The notes under the pieces: model-generated
Database searches by the model: none
Seen by the model: the letters and a program-made list of their open reading frames with translations, nothing else
What the model was told of the DNA's origin: nothing
Assembly (NCBI GenBank): GCA_963921825.1
Contig: OY997590.1
Coordinates: 59,076,012 to 59,140,011 of the forward strand
DNA: 64,000 nt
Source: Erodium maritimum
Taxonomy: Eukaryota > Streptophyta > Magnoliopsida > Geraniales > Geraniaceae
Direction of reading: 5' to 3'
Translations under genes and position numbers: made by a program
Part shown: in pieces, positions 45,520 through 57,242 of the stretch
Layout of the letters: each line of letters starts with the position of its first letter
How positions within the stretch are numbered: the first letter of the stretch is position 1

Positions 45520-46049
45520 GTTTTTATCAACATTTAGCCCTAGTTTGATACTTCCGATACAAAACATTTATTAGTGAAGATTTATCAACACTCAACATTA
45601 TTTTTATCACCCCGATATACCTTTTTATCTTCTTGCTTTAAAATATATTCATGATTGATCTTGATTTAAAGCTCTTGAAAAAATAAAAAATATTGGCGCA
45701 AGTTTGAAGCTAATCGGAGTTCAAACGAATCGTGAAATATTAAATTAGTGAATTGGTGAAGAAAAAAATGGACACTTGTCCACATGACACCATGCTATTA
45801 AAATTATGTCATTGCTTGTGTGATAAATCATGAAAGTGGCCTGAATTTGGGTAGAATTGGGGTGATGATGTGACATCATGGTGAATGTTGGATCTTAGGT
45901 GTGTGCGACTATGATTGGTTCCCACCTCTTCTATACCTAATCTTAAACTATTAAACCTATTAAAAATTTGTTACTAAAATACAACTTTCTTTATCCTTAA
46001 TTTTATTATTTTTGGATTTTTCCCTCCCTTCCAATTCATGGATAAAGAT

Positions 46050-46774
46050 AGGGCTGAGCAGAAATCCGACCATCACCGAAAACCGACCGTCTCCGACCGT
46101 CCCCGTCACCGAAATACCCGAAACCGGTCTTACCCGAGCCAAAGCTGGTTTGAAAATCACAGAACCAGAGGTCAATGGGCGGTCAACGGTTTGGGTGAGC
46201 CAAACCGGTGGTGACCAAAAAACCGGTCTTACCCGGTCAATGCCCATCCACTGGGCCTGGGTAGAGGCCCAGCCACTTCCCTCGGCCCACATTCGCCTGG
46301 CTTGGTTCAGACGCGAAGGCCCGTCTGATTTTTTTGTTCAACTTTTTGTGTTGTAAAACAGAAATAGTTTCTTAGACCGTGTTGCGTAAGACGATGTTTA
46401 ATATGATTATGATGTATTAGTTGTAGGAATTGTTGTGTTTTGTTTGAATGTTTGAAGTCCATAAACTGAAATCAGTTTTATAACAAGCAAGTTTATGGAA
46501 TTAAGTTGAATTGTGTGAAATCAAGTTTGAATTGTAGGAATTAAGCTGAATGTTTGAATGTTGAATATTTATTTCAGTAGGCCCAATAAGAAGCTCATTG
46601 GGTCTAGGTTGGTTGGTTATAACCGTCCCCGGTCGATAGTGAGGTCGGGCAGTTATCGGCCTTCCCTTTAGCGACCGGTAATGGGGATGGGTACGGGTTT
46701 TATGTAACCGAGAAAAACGATTTGGGTAATGGGTTTGGGATTTTGGGCGGGTACCGGCCGATGCTCACCCCTAT
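46050..46774. mobile_element. Non-autonomous hAT-like element with perfect 8-bp target duplication
   Basis: The 8-mer ATAAAGAT occurs at 46042-46049 and 46775-46782. The termini AGGGCTGAGCA and TGCTCACCCCTAT are imperfect inverted repeats, and subterminal regions are rich in ACCGG/CCGGT motifs. No transposase is seen, and the central 350 bp are AT-rich. Confidence 0.75.
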
Positions 46775-46955
46775 ATAAAGATAAGGTTAGTTTTAGGTTT
46801 AGATTCATCTAAAATACTTTCAATTTTTTTCTTCAAGTTTTCTATTGTTTTATTGCGATTTTCTTCTCAAATTTTACTTCGTTCTAAAAAAATCATCGTT
46901 GCTCACTATTTGATTTTTTTTATCTTGGTTATGGAGAGCAATAGCATACACGAAG

Positions 46956-48769
46956 GTGTTGGGGTTTATGAGACTATGAAACAGAAACGCTCTCACTTGG
47001 TTGGCCGGACTTCTGCCGGCGTCAGTAAGGGTGAGCCTGTAACTTTCTTTTCATTTGCTCGAATCTCTTGTCCCTATATCTTGAGTATCGATCCATATAC
47101 AATCCTAGTGATAGATCGATCAAGGTGGCAAAGATGGGAACTCGTGGAGGCTCTGCATCATCGTTTCACGCTGCGACCAAAACCAGTCCGGTGGTCGACG
47201 ACGTCAAACAAAGCCCAGAAGCTGTTCCCACCTCTGAGATGGGGATGAACGTGGACGGGGTTGTGCCTACATCTCTCGATGTCTCTGCGCCGTTCACAGT
47301 CGAAGGGAAGGAGGACGGAGGTGTGGTTAGGGACGGAGTTACAGTTCACCGGCGTCGAATTTGAGCTCAGTTTGTGGAGAGTGCAACAGAGGTTTACGTG
47401 AGAAATCTGTCGTATCCTTTCTCGGAAGAGTCGTTCAAATCTATGTTCCTTCCGTTTTGCGACATCGAATCCATCACCTTGCTGAAGAGATCAAATAAGA
47501 AGGGTTTATTTTTTGGTTTCATTGGTTTTTCTTCGCATGATGCTGCTGCTCAGGCGATAGAAACGCTGAACGGTTTCAAGCTGAACGGACATGTCCTATT
47601 TGTAACTTTTTCCCAGCGTTTTCCTGTGATCTCCGGCGACTGGTTCAATCGGAGAGTCAAAACAGAGCATTGGCTCTGTTTTATGTTATGATCTGGAGGC
47701 TCGTCCGAGAGAATTTTTTCGGACTTCTGGTGAGGGGCAGGAGCACCCTCGTGAGGACGTCAATGCTCTGGCACCCAGACTTCTGCCGGTGGTCATTCCG
47801 CCGCCGAGTTCTCAGGTCGTGGATGACCTGCGACATCCTTTTTCAGATGCACCCGATCCCGTCGTTGACTCCGCGGTTCAAGGGATTGCTTCATCAAAAG
47901 AGAATCCTGTTTTGAAAAGGTTTCCTTTTTCAAAACGAGTTGATTCAGAGATTTCTCCGTTGATCACGGCATCAAAGCCAATCCCGGATACATTTTCAGC
48001 GCAGGATACTGGACGTGAGAGTGGGTCTGAAGGTGTCGTGCTGGGCTTAAGTCCGGATGGGCCTGATTCTAACTGGGCAAGATTGGGCTCAGTACAAAAG
48101 GAAGTTGGATCAGTTTGGGTGGAGTGCTAAGCCCATCTGAAAAGGCACGTTCGTTGGCCGGTGTGCACCCAAGTTTGGCTATTATTTTTAGCCGACTTGG
48201 GAAAGATATTGGCTCGTGTACTGACCCTCTTCCTCAGGATGGTGATCCGTTTCTGGAAGTCGGCTTTCAAGGAAGTCCATGGAAGGAGGCCTTGGAAAAA
48301 CCGGTATCTAGGGCCGAGAAACGAGGACGCCCAAAGAAGAGCCAATCAAAGGTGATTACACAACCAGTCGTTGTTTATCAGACAAGAGCTAGGACCTCTG
48401 CTGATAAAGGGGTTAAAATGGGACGTTACATGGTAGACATTGCCAAAATAGATAACACGGGCAATTGGAGGTACAGTTCGAAAGTTGGTCATAAGGTTGT
48501 TAATCTTTACGCTTTGAAGGACGCTGAGGATGGAAAGGCCAAGGACTACGAGGAGCTGATTCCAATTCTTTCTTTAACCCCTACACCGGTTTCTAACCGA
48601 TTTACTTGTTTGAATCCGGATAGGAAGTAGACAATCTTGTTTTTCCTATTCTTTGTTTACTCTTCGGAGTTGTATTGGTTTGAGGAATTGATCCTTTTTG
48701 GATCTTTTCCAGCTTTGTTTTATAATTTTATAGAACATTTGCTTAATAAATTTTTTAGCCTATCAAAAA
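46956..48769 (+). mobile_element. LINE insertion carrying only ORF1 (half-LINE)
   Basis: A 16-bp target duplication, AATAGCATACACGAAG (46940-46955) and AATAGCAAACACGAAG (48770-48785), with one mismatch, brackets 1,814 bp that end in TAGCCTATCAAAAAAA. Inside is an RRM-bearing ORF1-like region and a 3' untranslated region, with no endonuclease or RT. The intact bracket suggests it inserted in this short form, mobilised by another LINE. Confidence 0.8.
47134..48630 (+). pseudogene. LINE ORF1-like RRM protein, broken
   Basis: The frame from ATG 47134 (MGTRGGSASSF) is interrupted by TGA near 47362 and resumes in the same phase. An RRM follows at about 47386-47620 (VYVRNLSYPFSEESFKSMF; GLFFGFIGFSSHDAAAQ). 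Frame changes occur near 47700 and 48110. The last section has a basic stretch (AEKRGRPKKSQSK) near 48315 and ends at TAG 48630. It would bind the LINE RNA if intact. Compared with the ORF1 at 5557, it lacks the DUF4283-like part. Confidence 0.65.
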
Positions 48770-49030
48770 AATAGCAAACACGAAGAACAATCTGCAATAC
48801 AAGGTAATTAGTAATGTTAATTAGCTAATTATTGTTCAAATGTTTTTACTAATTAGTTAGTTATATTTAGTTGTTGATATACATTTTATTTTTGATATTG
48901 GTCGCAGGTGTCAAGCAAGAGTTTGGACACGCTTCGTTAATTGCTTTACATCAAGTTCTATCTTTTAATTTGTGCTAAGTTTATTCATTAGAACAATATC
49001 AAATAGAAAACCTGAATTTGGTTTTGCAAA

Positions 49031-49320
49031 ATGGAAAAAAAGATAAGAAAAATTGAAGCTTTAATAAATTCACAAAAAAATGCTTTATATAAATTTATCA
49101 CAAAAAAATCAAATAGAAAATATTGGTTATTGTTCTATTTATCTTGTGCAATTTGATGATCATGAAATTTATAATAAGGACGAAGTATTAGTTAATAAGG
49201 AGACTCAAAGTGAAATTTTTTTATTTGTCATAGAGCAAGGTAATGAATTAGAATATTGGAATGTATATTTATATATTATATTAACAAAATATCGGAATAC
49301 CGTTAATTTTTAGTTATTAA
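49031..49320 (+). pseudogene. Fragment resembling hAT-like (TTF/ZMYM1) transposase N-terminus
   Basis: ATG 49031 reads MEKKIRKIEALINSQKNALY then KFITKK. Plant hAT-derived TTF-type proteins often begin with a similar Lys-rich stretch ending SQKGALDKF. A frameshift follows, and the rest (FVIEQGNELEYW) is acidic without a recognised domain. The match is short. Confidence 0.35.
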
Positions 49321-49465
49321 AAGGCCTTTTTTAAAAAAAAATTGCCTAAGGCCACCGGATATGTAGAGACGACATTTCCATTAAGTATTACTGAGGACAA
49401 TTAATGGCATACATTACTCAAAAATTTCATCGATTTTATTTTTTTAGCAGAAAGAAAAAGAATTA

Positions 49466-49981
49466 GGGTTAAATATCGAAACTTACTCTCTGGTATTGGT
49501 CACGAACACTAAACTACCCAATGTTTCAAAATGACAAAAAACACAACCTTAAGTATTGGTCACGCGATTTTGTAAGTAAAAATGGACGTAATTTTTCATT
49601 ATGTTAGTCATATGACCTTACGGGTCTTTTAATGGATGATAAAATGACGATGTTTCCTTTAATTATTTTACCTCTATACATTTTATAAGGAAAAATAACG
49701 AGGGTACAATGGTAATGTTTCTTATAAAATGTATACATGTGTAACATGTCAAATAAGTAAGGATGCTTATCAAAAAAAAAAATAAGTAAGGGTAAAATCA
49801 TCATTTTATCATCCATTAAATGACACATGAGGTCATATGACTAACGGAATGGAAAATTCTGTCCATTTGTACTAACAAAATCGCGTGACCAATACTTAAG
49901 GTATTGCATTTGTAATTTTGAAACGTTGGGTAGTGTAGTGGTCGTGACCAATACTTAAGACTAAGTTTTAATATTTAACCC
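49466..49981. mobile_element. Mutator-type MITE
   Basis: GGGTTAAATAT at the left end is mirrored by ATATTTAACCC at the right, with further inverted repeats such as TATTGGTCACG / CGTGACCAATA. Flanking 9-mers AAAGAATTA and AACAAATTA agree at 7 of 9 positions. No coding capacity. Confidence 0.7.
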
Positions 49982-49989
49982 AACAAATT

Positions 49990-51130
49990 ATAAACGAAGC
50001 GAACAATACAAATCGAAGAACCCAAAAAATGGGACAGGAGAAAGCAATAACAGCAAAAACAACAAAAAGAGAATCAAGTGACCCCAATAAGATCAGATCA
50101 GATACTCTACTGTTATAGTGAGGACTCAAAGTCGCTTCAATCTTCTTGAAACCGTCTTCAGCTGAACCTCTATAGTGGACCCTTAAGCTTTTAGTGAATC
50201 TCGTCATAGGATGAGTGATGCTCTCTCTAGTGCGCCCATCGATCAACGACAAGAAAAACCAAGAGAAAGCATCCGTCTAGGAAAGGTCCTCGCCAACGTA
50301 AATCTAGAGCGGCGGAAGGGACCGATCGGAGAAAAAAACGATAGCTTAGAAAGGCTGCGGAGTTGAAAACCCTGAGGGAACTCCCGAGAGGGGGAGAGCA
50401 ACATGACCATCAACCTGAGGAAGCCGCGGTGGACGATCTATAAAAAAAATCAATCATGGTTTGAAATGGCCCGAGTACAAAACAAAAAATATAGGGTATG
50501 GATCACGATGAAACATTTCCAAATATTTTACAAGCTTAACTTTGTCAACGACAACGTGATTGTTGTTGGTGCATTGTCACATGCGATCATTTTAAAACAT
50601 AAACATAATTGTCATTTTAGATCACACGTTGATGAAAATAATTTATGAAGTCAATATTCTTTTCGTTGTTGAAGAAAATCTGGAAGCTAACTTCACATTT
50701 ACTCAACCTTTCATGAAACTACAACCAAACATTCGCTATGTAATTAATAATTGAAAATGACTTAATAGAAGAATTAAATATTGATATATAATTCCAGTTC
50801 CAGTGAGAATAGAAATACAGAAAAGACCTTATTCATACAGTTTTCTCTGGATAATGATAATAATCTCTTTTATTCGTACTCAAGAGGCGCGCGGTCAAAT
50901 TGGTAGACCGAGCAAGCTACAAGTAGAAGGTGACGTCAAAGTGTTGTTAAGCCAAAGTATTGAATTTTCTCTCTTCATCGCCATTTCTAGAGCGCCTTCT
51001 GTTGTCTAATCTTGTTGCAGATTTGACAAACATTCCTTTCATGGCTTCGTGACTCGTTCTCTGTTAAATCCAAGCCCTTTTTGTTTTATGCTTCTTCCAA
51101 CACCCAAAAGAGCTCATTTTTTATAAACCC
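49990..51130. other. Intergenic stretch upstream of the plus-strand kinase
   Basis: A minus-strand frame at 49968-50252 (MSLIDGRTRESIT) has a hydrophobic C-terminal half but no recognised family. I see no supported gene; the last few hundred bases should include the promoter of the kinase pseudogene. Confidence 0.4.
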
Positions 51131-51499
51131 AGATGGGTAATTACCTAGATTCTATAGCTAAAGTCGATATCAGCCACGCCAGTTCTGGTAATTTACTCAA
51201 AACCCATCTCTGTCCAGTTGGTTATGGTGTTCCAGGTTTGGTGGAGTTCTATAGAATGGAAGCTTGATAGTTGTTACTCTGGCTTTATGTCTGCTGATTT
51301 TCCTGTATGGAATCAATGTTCTAGGCTGTTAGATTTATGTTTCAGGATTTGGTGCTTTTGTATTTATCCTTTGAATTTGTGAAACAAACGAGTTTTGGTT
51401 AGCCTTAATGTTATTCAATTAAGGGTGTAACTGGATATTCAAATTTGAACATTCAGCTCTTAGGCAAGAACTAAGGCTAAAATCCTTTGTGTGTATCTA

Positions 51500-51690
51500 T
51501 TAGTTTTTTTTTATCAGCAGATTTTTCATTAAAAAAACCCGGCTCTCGAAGTGAGAGACAAGGTCAAGGGCGTACCCTCAAATTGTTACAAACCAAGGAA
51601 CCTAAGTCCCCAAACCAAACTTGGGTCACAAGATAAAAATCCCCCCCATAAAACAACAAGAAGAAATTCAAACTAACCTTCCAACCCTAT
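51500..51690 (-). repeat. Possible retroelement 3' fragment in kinase intron 1
   Basis: Sequence with TTTTTCATTAAAAAAACCCG and CAAGGTCAAGGGCGTACCC, followed by A-rich sequence, resembles LINE 3' ends often found in plant introns. The assignment is weak. Confidence 0.25.
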
Positions 51691-53558
51691 TGACTTAGTT
51701 AATTTTGTAAGTTTCAGGTTGATAAAGTAATTAGGCTTACCTTTCAGATTTTTTTTCTTCTTCTTCACAGGATTAGTGTCTGAACTTGCCTGAAGTATCT
51801 GGTTTTAACTGGTGTGCTATAGCTTTGGTATACATTAGCCTTTTTGCTTTCATTTTGTGGATTGGTTCTCACTTGGAAAGAAAGCTTTATGCATAAAAAT
51901 GAACTAAACCTAGTATGGAATTTTTTAAGTCCTAGCATTCCACGTGGAATTCTTTAAAAGCAGATTCCACAAGGAAGTTATTCTTGTAGTAAAAAGGAAG
52001 CCTAAGGTACAATGTGGTGGTGTCCTGCCATGGAAGGAAAAAAAACAATCCAAGTGATGAGTATGATTAATGATTAATTAATACATAGTCGATGCTTGAT
52101 CCAGCTTGACTTGGATGCCTAACTCTTGTCTTCACCTTTGTGCTTTCACAAACATTTTCCAGTGCACTTCATTATGTTACACATTTACAAATAAGCTCTT
52201 CACTCTCGCAAGATGATTTTACTTACGTTTTGGATTGGGTTTCTTTTACGGGTGCAAACAACTTCTTACTTTTGTTTAATGTGATAACCATAACTTGCTT
52301 CTTTCTTCTTTCCAACATTGGCAGGGTCAAAAACTTCTAGCAGAACTAGCCGTTCTTCAGTTCCTTTCAGCCTGACAATTCCGTCTTACAGCGGAATTAG
52401 AAATTCATCAAGTCTTCCAACACCAAGGTCTGAAGGTGAAATATTGTCGTCCCCAAATCTGAAAGCTTTCTCATTTAATGAGCTGAAGAATGCCACTAGA
52501 AATTTTCGTCCGGACAGTCTTCTTGGTGAAGGAGGGTTTGGTTATGTATACAAAGGATGGATAGATGAACACACGCTTGCTGCCACAAAGCCTGGGTCAG
52601 GATTGGTTATTGCTGTCAAGAAGCTTAAATCTGAAGGTCTGCAAGGTCACAAAGAGTGGTTGGTAGGTTGCTCTTCTTTTTATAATCCCCTCTGTGTTTT
52701 TTCACCATGTTTTTGGTGCATATACTGATAGCAAATGGTTTTAGACAGAAGTTAAATATCTTGGACAACTTCATCATCCAAATCTGGTTAAACTAATTGG
52801 GTACTGCTTAGACGGTGAGCACCGGCTATTGGTCTATGAGTTGATGACCAAGGGGAGCTTAGAGAAGCATCTATTCAGAAGTAAATAACTAATTTTCTTA
52901 AGCTTTAAAAGGGTTACTATGTATATTTTCATACATGTACACGTTTAGGCACATCTATTGATTTTCTTTCCATTTTCTGGTATGATAGCCTACTTGATCA
53001 CTTAAAAACTTAGAAATGAGACGAATGAATAATTAGCAATTCCGTGGGTGTGGCCTTGAGAACATTTAGTAAATCTTAATGCTGATTTTTCTATTTGCAG
53101 GAGGGCTGCAACCACTTTCTTGGGCGTTGAGGATTAAAGTTGCCATAGGTGCTGCCAGAGGACTCTCTTTCCTTCATGATGCGGAATCACAAGTTATATA
53201 TCGTGATTTCAAGGCATCTAATATCCTGCTAGATGTGGTATGCTGAATAGGTGGGACTGGAACGTTTTGTTGATTTTGCAGTATTTTGTATTACATGTTT
53301 CCAATCAAGCCTATGCATTATAATACTCACATCAATTTCACATTAATGATGCAGGAGTTTAATGCAAAAATATCCGACTTTGGTTTGGCCAAGGCGGGAC
53401 CCACTGGTGGTAGGACCCATGTTTCTACTCAAGTAATGGGCACTCATGGTTACGCTGCACCAGAATACATGGCTACAGGTTTGTTGATTGCCTCTGTTGA
53501 GTGCCTCAATGTTTGCTTTTGCTTACCGAGTTATGTCCAAAAGTTCTTCATTATTTCA

Positions 53559-53879
53559 AGGGATAATGGCAGAAATACTGTATACTTTAGTTTGGCGGTT
53601 GGTTGTTAATATCATCTTCATTTTGTGGCAGATTGTTACCCTGTACTTTTTTTATTTGTATCATTAGTTGAAATCTGTTAAAACTAACAGAAAAGCCTCT
53701 TAAAGTAGCATGTGACACACATGTGGCCTGCATAATTTTCAAAATAATGAAATTACCCTTGTTTGGATGCCAGTTAAAAAAAGTGCAAGGTAACAACCTG
53801 CCACAAAATGAAGATTTTTGTAGACAATAACAACCTGCAACCAAACTGAAGTACACAATATATTTCTGCCATTATCCCT
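53559..53879. mobile_element. MITE in the last intron of the kinase pseudogene
   Basis: The termini AGGGATAATGGCAGAAAT and its complement at the right are continuous with about 100-bp inverted arms (TCATTTTGTGGCAG...GTTACC). The flanks share TATTTCA on both sides. It has no coding capacity and lies in the intron directly upstream of the damaged exon. Confidence 0.75.
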
Positions 53880-54789
53880 TATTTCAGATAACATGCCATT
53901 ACCAAGTTGATGCATTTGATGTCATGATGGTTGCAACTCACTTTGCATGTCTTCCTTGTTGAACAAGTCGGCTAACTACAAAAAAGTGACTTATACAACT
54001 TTGGGGTTGTGTTGCTAGAACTATTGTCTGGACGACGTGCTGTTGATAAGTCAAAAGTTGGTGTTGAGCAAAATCTTGTGGACTGGGCAAAACCATATTT
54101 GGGTGACAAGCGAAAATTGTTCCGGATCATGGACACAAAGTTGGAAGGTCAGTATCATTAGAAAGGAACCTACACAGCCGCCTCCCTTGCTTTACAATGT
54201 CTATACAATGAATCTTAAGTAAGACCCCAAATGTATAAGGTTTTAGCAGCCCTGGAACAGCTCGAAGCACCCAAGAGTGCAACAAAATACTTTCAGTCAG
54301 AGCACAAGAGAGCTTCAACTCCTCCCAGGAAGTCCCCATTGAGGCACCATTGTTCACCTCTTAATGTAGCGCTCAGGGCTTCCCTGTTGCCTATGCACCG
54401 GCAATCTCCACGTGCACGTTGAACATAAATATCTTGTAAACTTCGTATTTTCTTGTTCTATTGGTTTGTATGTATAGATTGTAGTTTGTGACTGTATCTT
54501 GAGGCAATTTTGTTTCTACAAGACAGGTTATATATTTGGCTCTAATTCTTTACATGTTGTTTGGAATGATGGTTGAATGCTGATCATTTTGTCTATTGAT
54601 ACACATTTCCTTACTTCCAACGTGAATGTTCAATTTCCTTGACCTTCCATTGTTGTTAGCATATAGATATGGGACATGAACCTTGCTACAGTCACCTTTC
54701 AAGGTACGCTAGATACATTTGAGGTTATGGGATGTTACTTTAGAAACGGAACTGACAAAGTTTACTAATCGGCTTGCAGGGTGTGCACT

Positions 54790-56498
54790 TCAATGGCAGA
54801 TGTGCGTGTTTTTCTGCAGTTGCTCTAGATCAGCAACAACCTGTGTTATAGTGGGTCGGCTCTTGGCTTCTGAATCAAGGCACCTGAGGATAATTGAAGC
54901 AAGTTGTTGAGCTTCCTCCTTTCGGTATTTCCATTGAAGTTTCTTGTCAATCACACTGTGTAGCAATGTTGGATTCCTCAGGTATGGTTTTGCGCATTGT
55001 GCTATGTTCCCTACACCATCTGAATATTTCTTGATGGCACCAGAACCGGTTAACAACTCTAGAAGTACCACTCCAAAGCTATATATATCAGTTTTTAGTG
55101 TCAAATGCCCTGTAGAGTGAAGAAACATCAGCATTTATACATGTGAGATTTCATGATGCGAGTAGCTGAATATTGTATGAGGTGATGATACCTGTTGCAA
55201 CATATTCAGGAGCAAAGTAGCCGTGTGTCCCAAGTACCCTTGTTGTAACATGGGTCTTATCACCTTGGGGTCCACATTTAGCTAAACCGAAATCTGAAAG
55301 CTTCGGATTGAACTCCTGCAATATTACCCGTATTGAGATTTGATAGTTACAAATAGAAAACTTTGAGGCAGTGAGGATATAAGTAATGCGTTAGAGCTTT
55401 ACCTTATCGAGTAAGACATTGGATGTTTTGATGTCTCGATGAATAACCGGTACTCCATGAGTGTGAAGATGATTTAAACCCTTTGCTGTACCAATAGCTA
55501 TTTTGATTCTTCTACTCCAGTTCAGCGTTTCTTTCTCTTTTGTTCATGTAATCAAGACCGTTATGATTAAAGTGTAGTGCTTATAATCTGATATATGTGC
55601 AATCGCTTCTGCAGTTTTGTGCTTACCTCCCAAAAGATGAGACTCCAAGCTCCCTCTAGTCATATACTCATAAACTAGAATCCTCTGACCGTCCTCACAG
55701 CAGCATCCTACGAGCTTCACTATGTTGGGATGACTTAATCTGCTCAAAAAGGTAATCTCATTCTGCATTCACAACATAGTCATGTCACATTTGCAGAAAG
55801 AAACATGGATACACACCCCCACAGTGGTTTGGTCTGGTGGTCAGTGAGCTCCCTCACCTCCTTGAACTCAAAGGTTCGAATCCCCGTGGGTACCTAGATT
55901 GAGTGCATGTGTAGGGTGGGGGGTTGAGTTAGAGGTTAACAAAACGCGAGTATAAATAATGGACATACCATCCACTCCTCGTCGCCACATTGTCCTGTCT
56001 TTTGGAGCCTCTTGACAGCAACTGCAACTCCACCATATCCGCTTGGTGTGTTCAAGTAGCAGTCTCCAATCCATCCTTTGTACACATCTCCAAAACCACC
56101 TTGCCCGAGCAGATTCTTGTCACAGAACTTCCTGGTCGCGTTCCTCAGGACATCATAACAAAAACACTTCACATTTTTGCAATCAGGTAACACTTGGTTC
56201 TTCTTGTTCACCATTGACATTGGCCTCTCTATTGCACAAGATGGCTGAGTGTATCTTTTTTCTTGCTTATGCTTCTTTGCTACAGGGATAAAGAGAAACA
56301 CTTGCTTTCAATCAAGCACAACATCAAACAACATTCTTCAGGAACAATACCTTTGAGAGGATTGGAAGAAGCATCAGGAACCCTTTCTGGTACTGATGTC
56401 GCTGACTTCTTTGGACGAGGCAATCCTGTAGGATATCGAGCCACAACCACTGATTGGTGAGGTTCCGGATGAGCCCCTTTTGAGCACAAATTGCCCAT
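54790..56498 (-). CDS. Receptor-like cytoplasmic kinase (RLCK VII/PBL-like), intact
   Basis: Exons on the minus strand: 56498-56351, 56279-55969, 55762-55627, 55536-55403, 55315-55192, 55109-54790; all introns GT-AG with matching phases; 390 aa. The N-terminus MGNLCSKG has Gly2 for myristoylation and Cys5 for palmitoylation, so plasma-membrane anchoring is likely. Kinase motifs are complete: [65 protein letters not shown] and the final Arg in KSRPT. The HRD arginine suggests activation-loop regulation. Such kinases relay receptor signals in immunity and growth. The gene is convergent with the kinase pseudogene and 367 bp from it. Intron 2 carries a SINE. Confidence 0.93.
55817..55945 (+). mobile_element. 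SINE (tRNA-derived) in intron 2 of the kinase gene
   Basis: An A-box-like GGTCTGGTGG (55831-55840) and a perfect B box GGTTCGAATCC (55873-55883) stand at the spacing of a tRNA-type polymerase III promoter. The downstream sequence is unrelated to a tRNA, which fits a plant SINE head. The tail and target duplication were not resolved. It is inserted antisense to the kinase gene. Confidence 0.7.
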
Positions 56499-57240
56499 AA
56501 AGATGGAAGAAGCAAACTTTGAAGTTAAAGTGTAAAGAGTTAGAAAAACTCAAGGCACTGTGCAAGTGATTGCATTCACATGGCAAAGAGGATAGAAGAG
56601 GCCTTTTCTAGAGGTGATTACAGGTGACATGGACTATGTAATAACATAGTATTTGTTGTTTTTAGAGGATTTGATTGGTCGATTACTCCAATGTCTGAGG
56701 AAACTTGTTGGCATATTCCTCGTGATCATGTTCTTGGCTCATGACATTGGAGGCAGTGATGCCATATGTTGTGTGGCCGTGTGTACAAGAAAATGGAGAC
56801 ATTGACACACTTTCTATTTTTGGTTCCAAATTTTCTATCTACGCACTTTAATTTAAATTATTGTTAGTGACATTTGTCCATATCAGAACCTTTTAATCCT
56901 TATTTATTGTACTAAACAAGGTCAAGTATCAAAATATTATTTTTAATGTGTGCTGTACTCTAAACCAATAATTTTTTTAGATTATGGAACATCAATATTT
57001 AAATTATAATTTTGTTACTAAAGGATGACAAATCCAACATGATGATAAACTAATTAGTAGTCATTTCTTTTTGTGTTTTTTACATTTTTAATTGGATTAT
57101 ATCTTTTTTAATCGATTTATTTTGGGCATTTGCCTTCTAACATTAATTTTTATTAATATATTTATTCACTATTAAAAGAAATAGTCCTCAATTCTATCGG
57201 TATAAAAGATCACAGTGAACATATAAATGAGATAAAACTT
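56499..57240. other. Intergenic, upstream of the minus-strand kinase
   Basis: The first ~200 bp should hold the kinase promoter and leader. The remainder is AT-rich with no recognised gene or repeat ends. Confidence 0.45.
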
Positions 57241-57242
57241 CC

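Larger units (their letters stand above)
41883..45768. mobile_element. Long-TIR non-autonomous element rich in TTTTATCAACAC, split by a solo LTR
   Basis: The left part (about 41883-42035) and right part (about 45625-45768) are inverted copies, sharing CCAATTCACTAATTTAATT and TCGTTTGAACTCCGATTGGC with few changes. Between them, variants of TTTTATCAACACTTTACACTGG and TTTTATCACCTCA recur more than a dozen times. No coding sequence is seen. The superfamily is unknown and the exact ends and target duplication are unclear. A 2.9-kb Gypsy LTR interrupts it. Confidence 0.7.
51133..54422 (+). pseudogene. Receptor-like cytoplasmic kinase VII (PBL2/PBL3-like), last exon broken
   Basis: Exons 51133-51187, 52325-52662, 52745-52880, 53101-53237 and 53355-53478 join in phase and encode the N-terminus and most of the kinase domain: [11 protein letters not shown], the ATP-binding Lys in [28 protein letters not shown] and [14 protein letters not shown]. 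The expected last exon (about 53967-54422) has an acceptor that now reads CAAGTCGG instead of CAGGTCGG, an extra A in a run, and two in-frame stops (after GQYH and after YNES). Subdomains X-XI are therefore lost. The start is MGNYLDS where relatives have MGNCLDS, so Gly2 for myristoylation remains but the palmitoylated Cys4 is gone. Relatives signal at the plasma membrane in immunity. Confidence 0.9.

Noticed and set aside
49968..50252. Minus-strand frame MSLIDGRTRESIT with hydrophobic end
   Set aside because: No recognised family, no splice support, and its end overlaps a MITE.
55831..55883. A functional tRNA gene at the A box/B box pair
   Set aside because: The sequence between and around the boxes does not fold into a tRNA cloverleaf by eye and lacks an acceptor stem; a SINE head explains it better.
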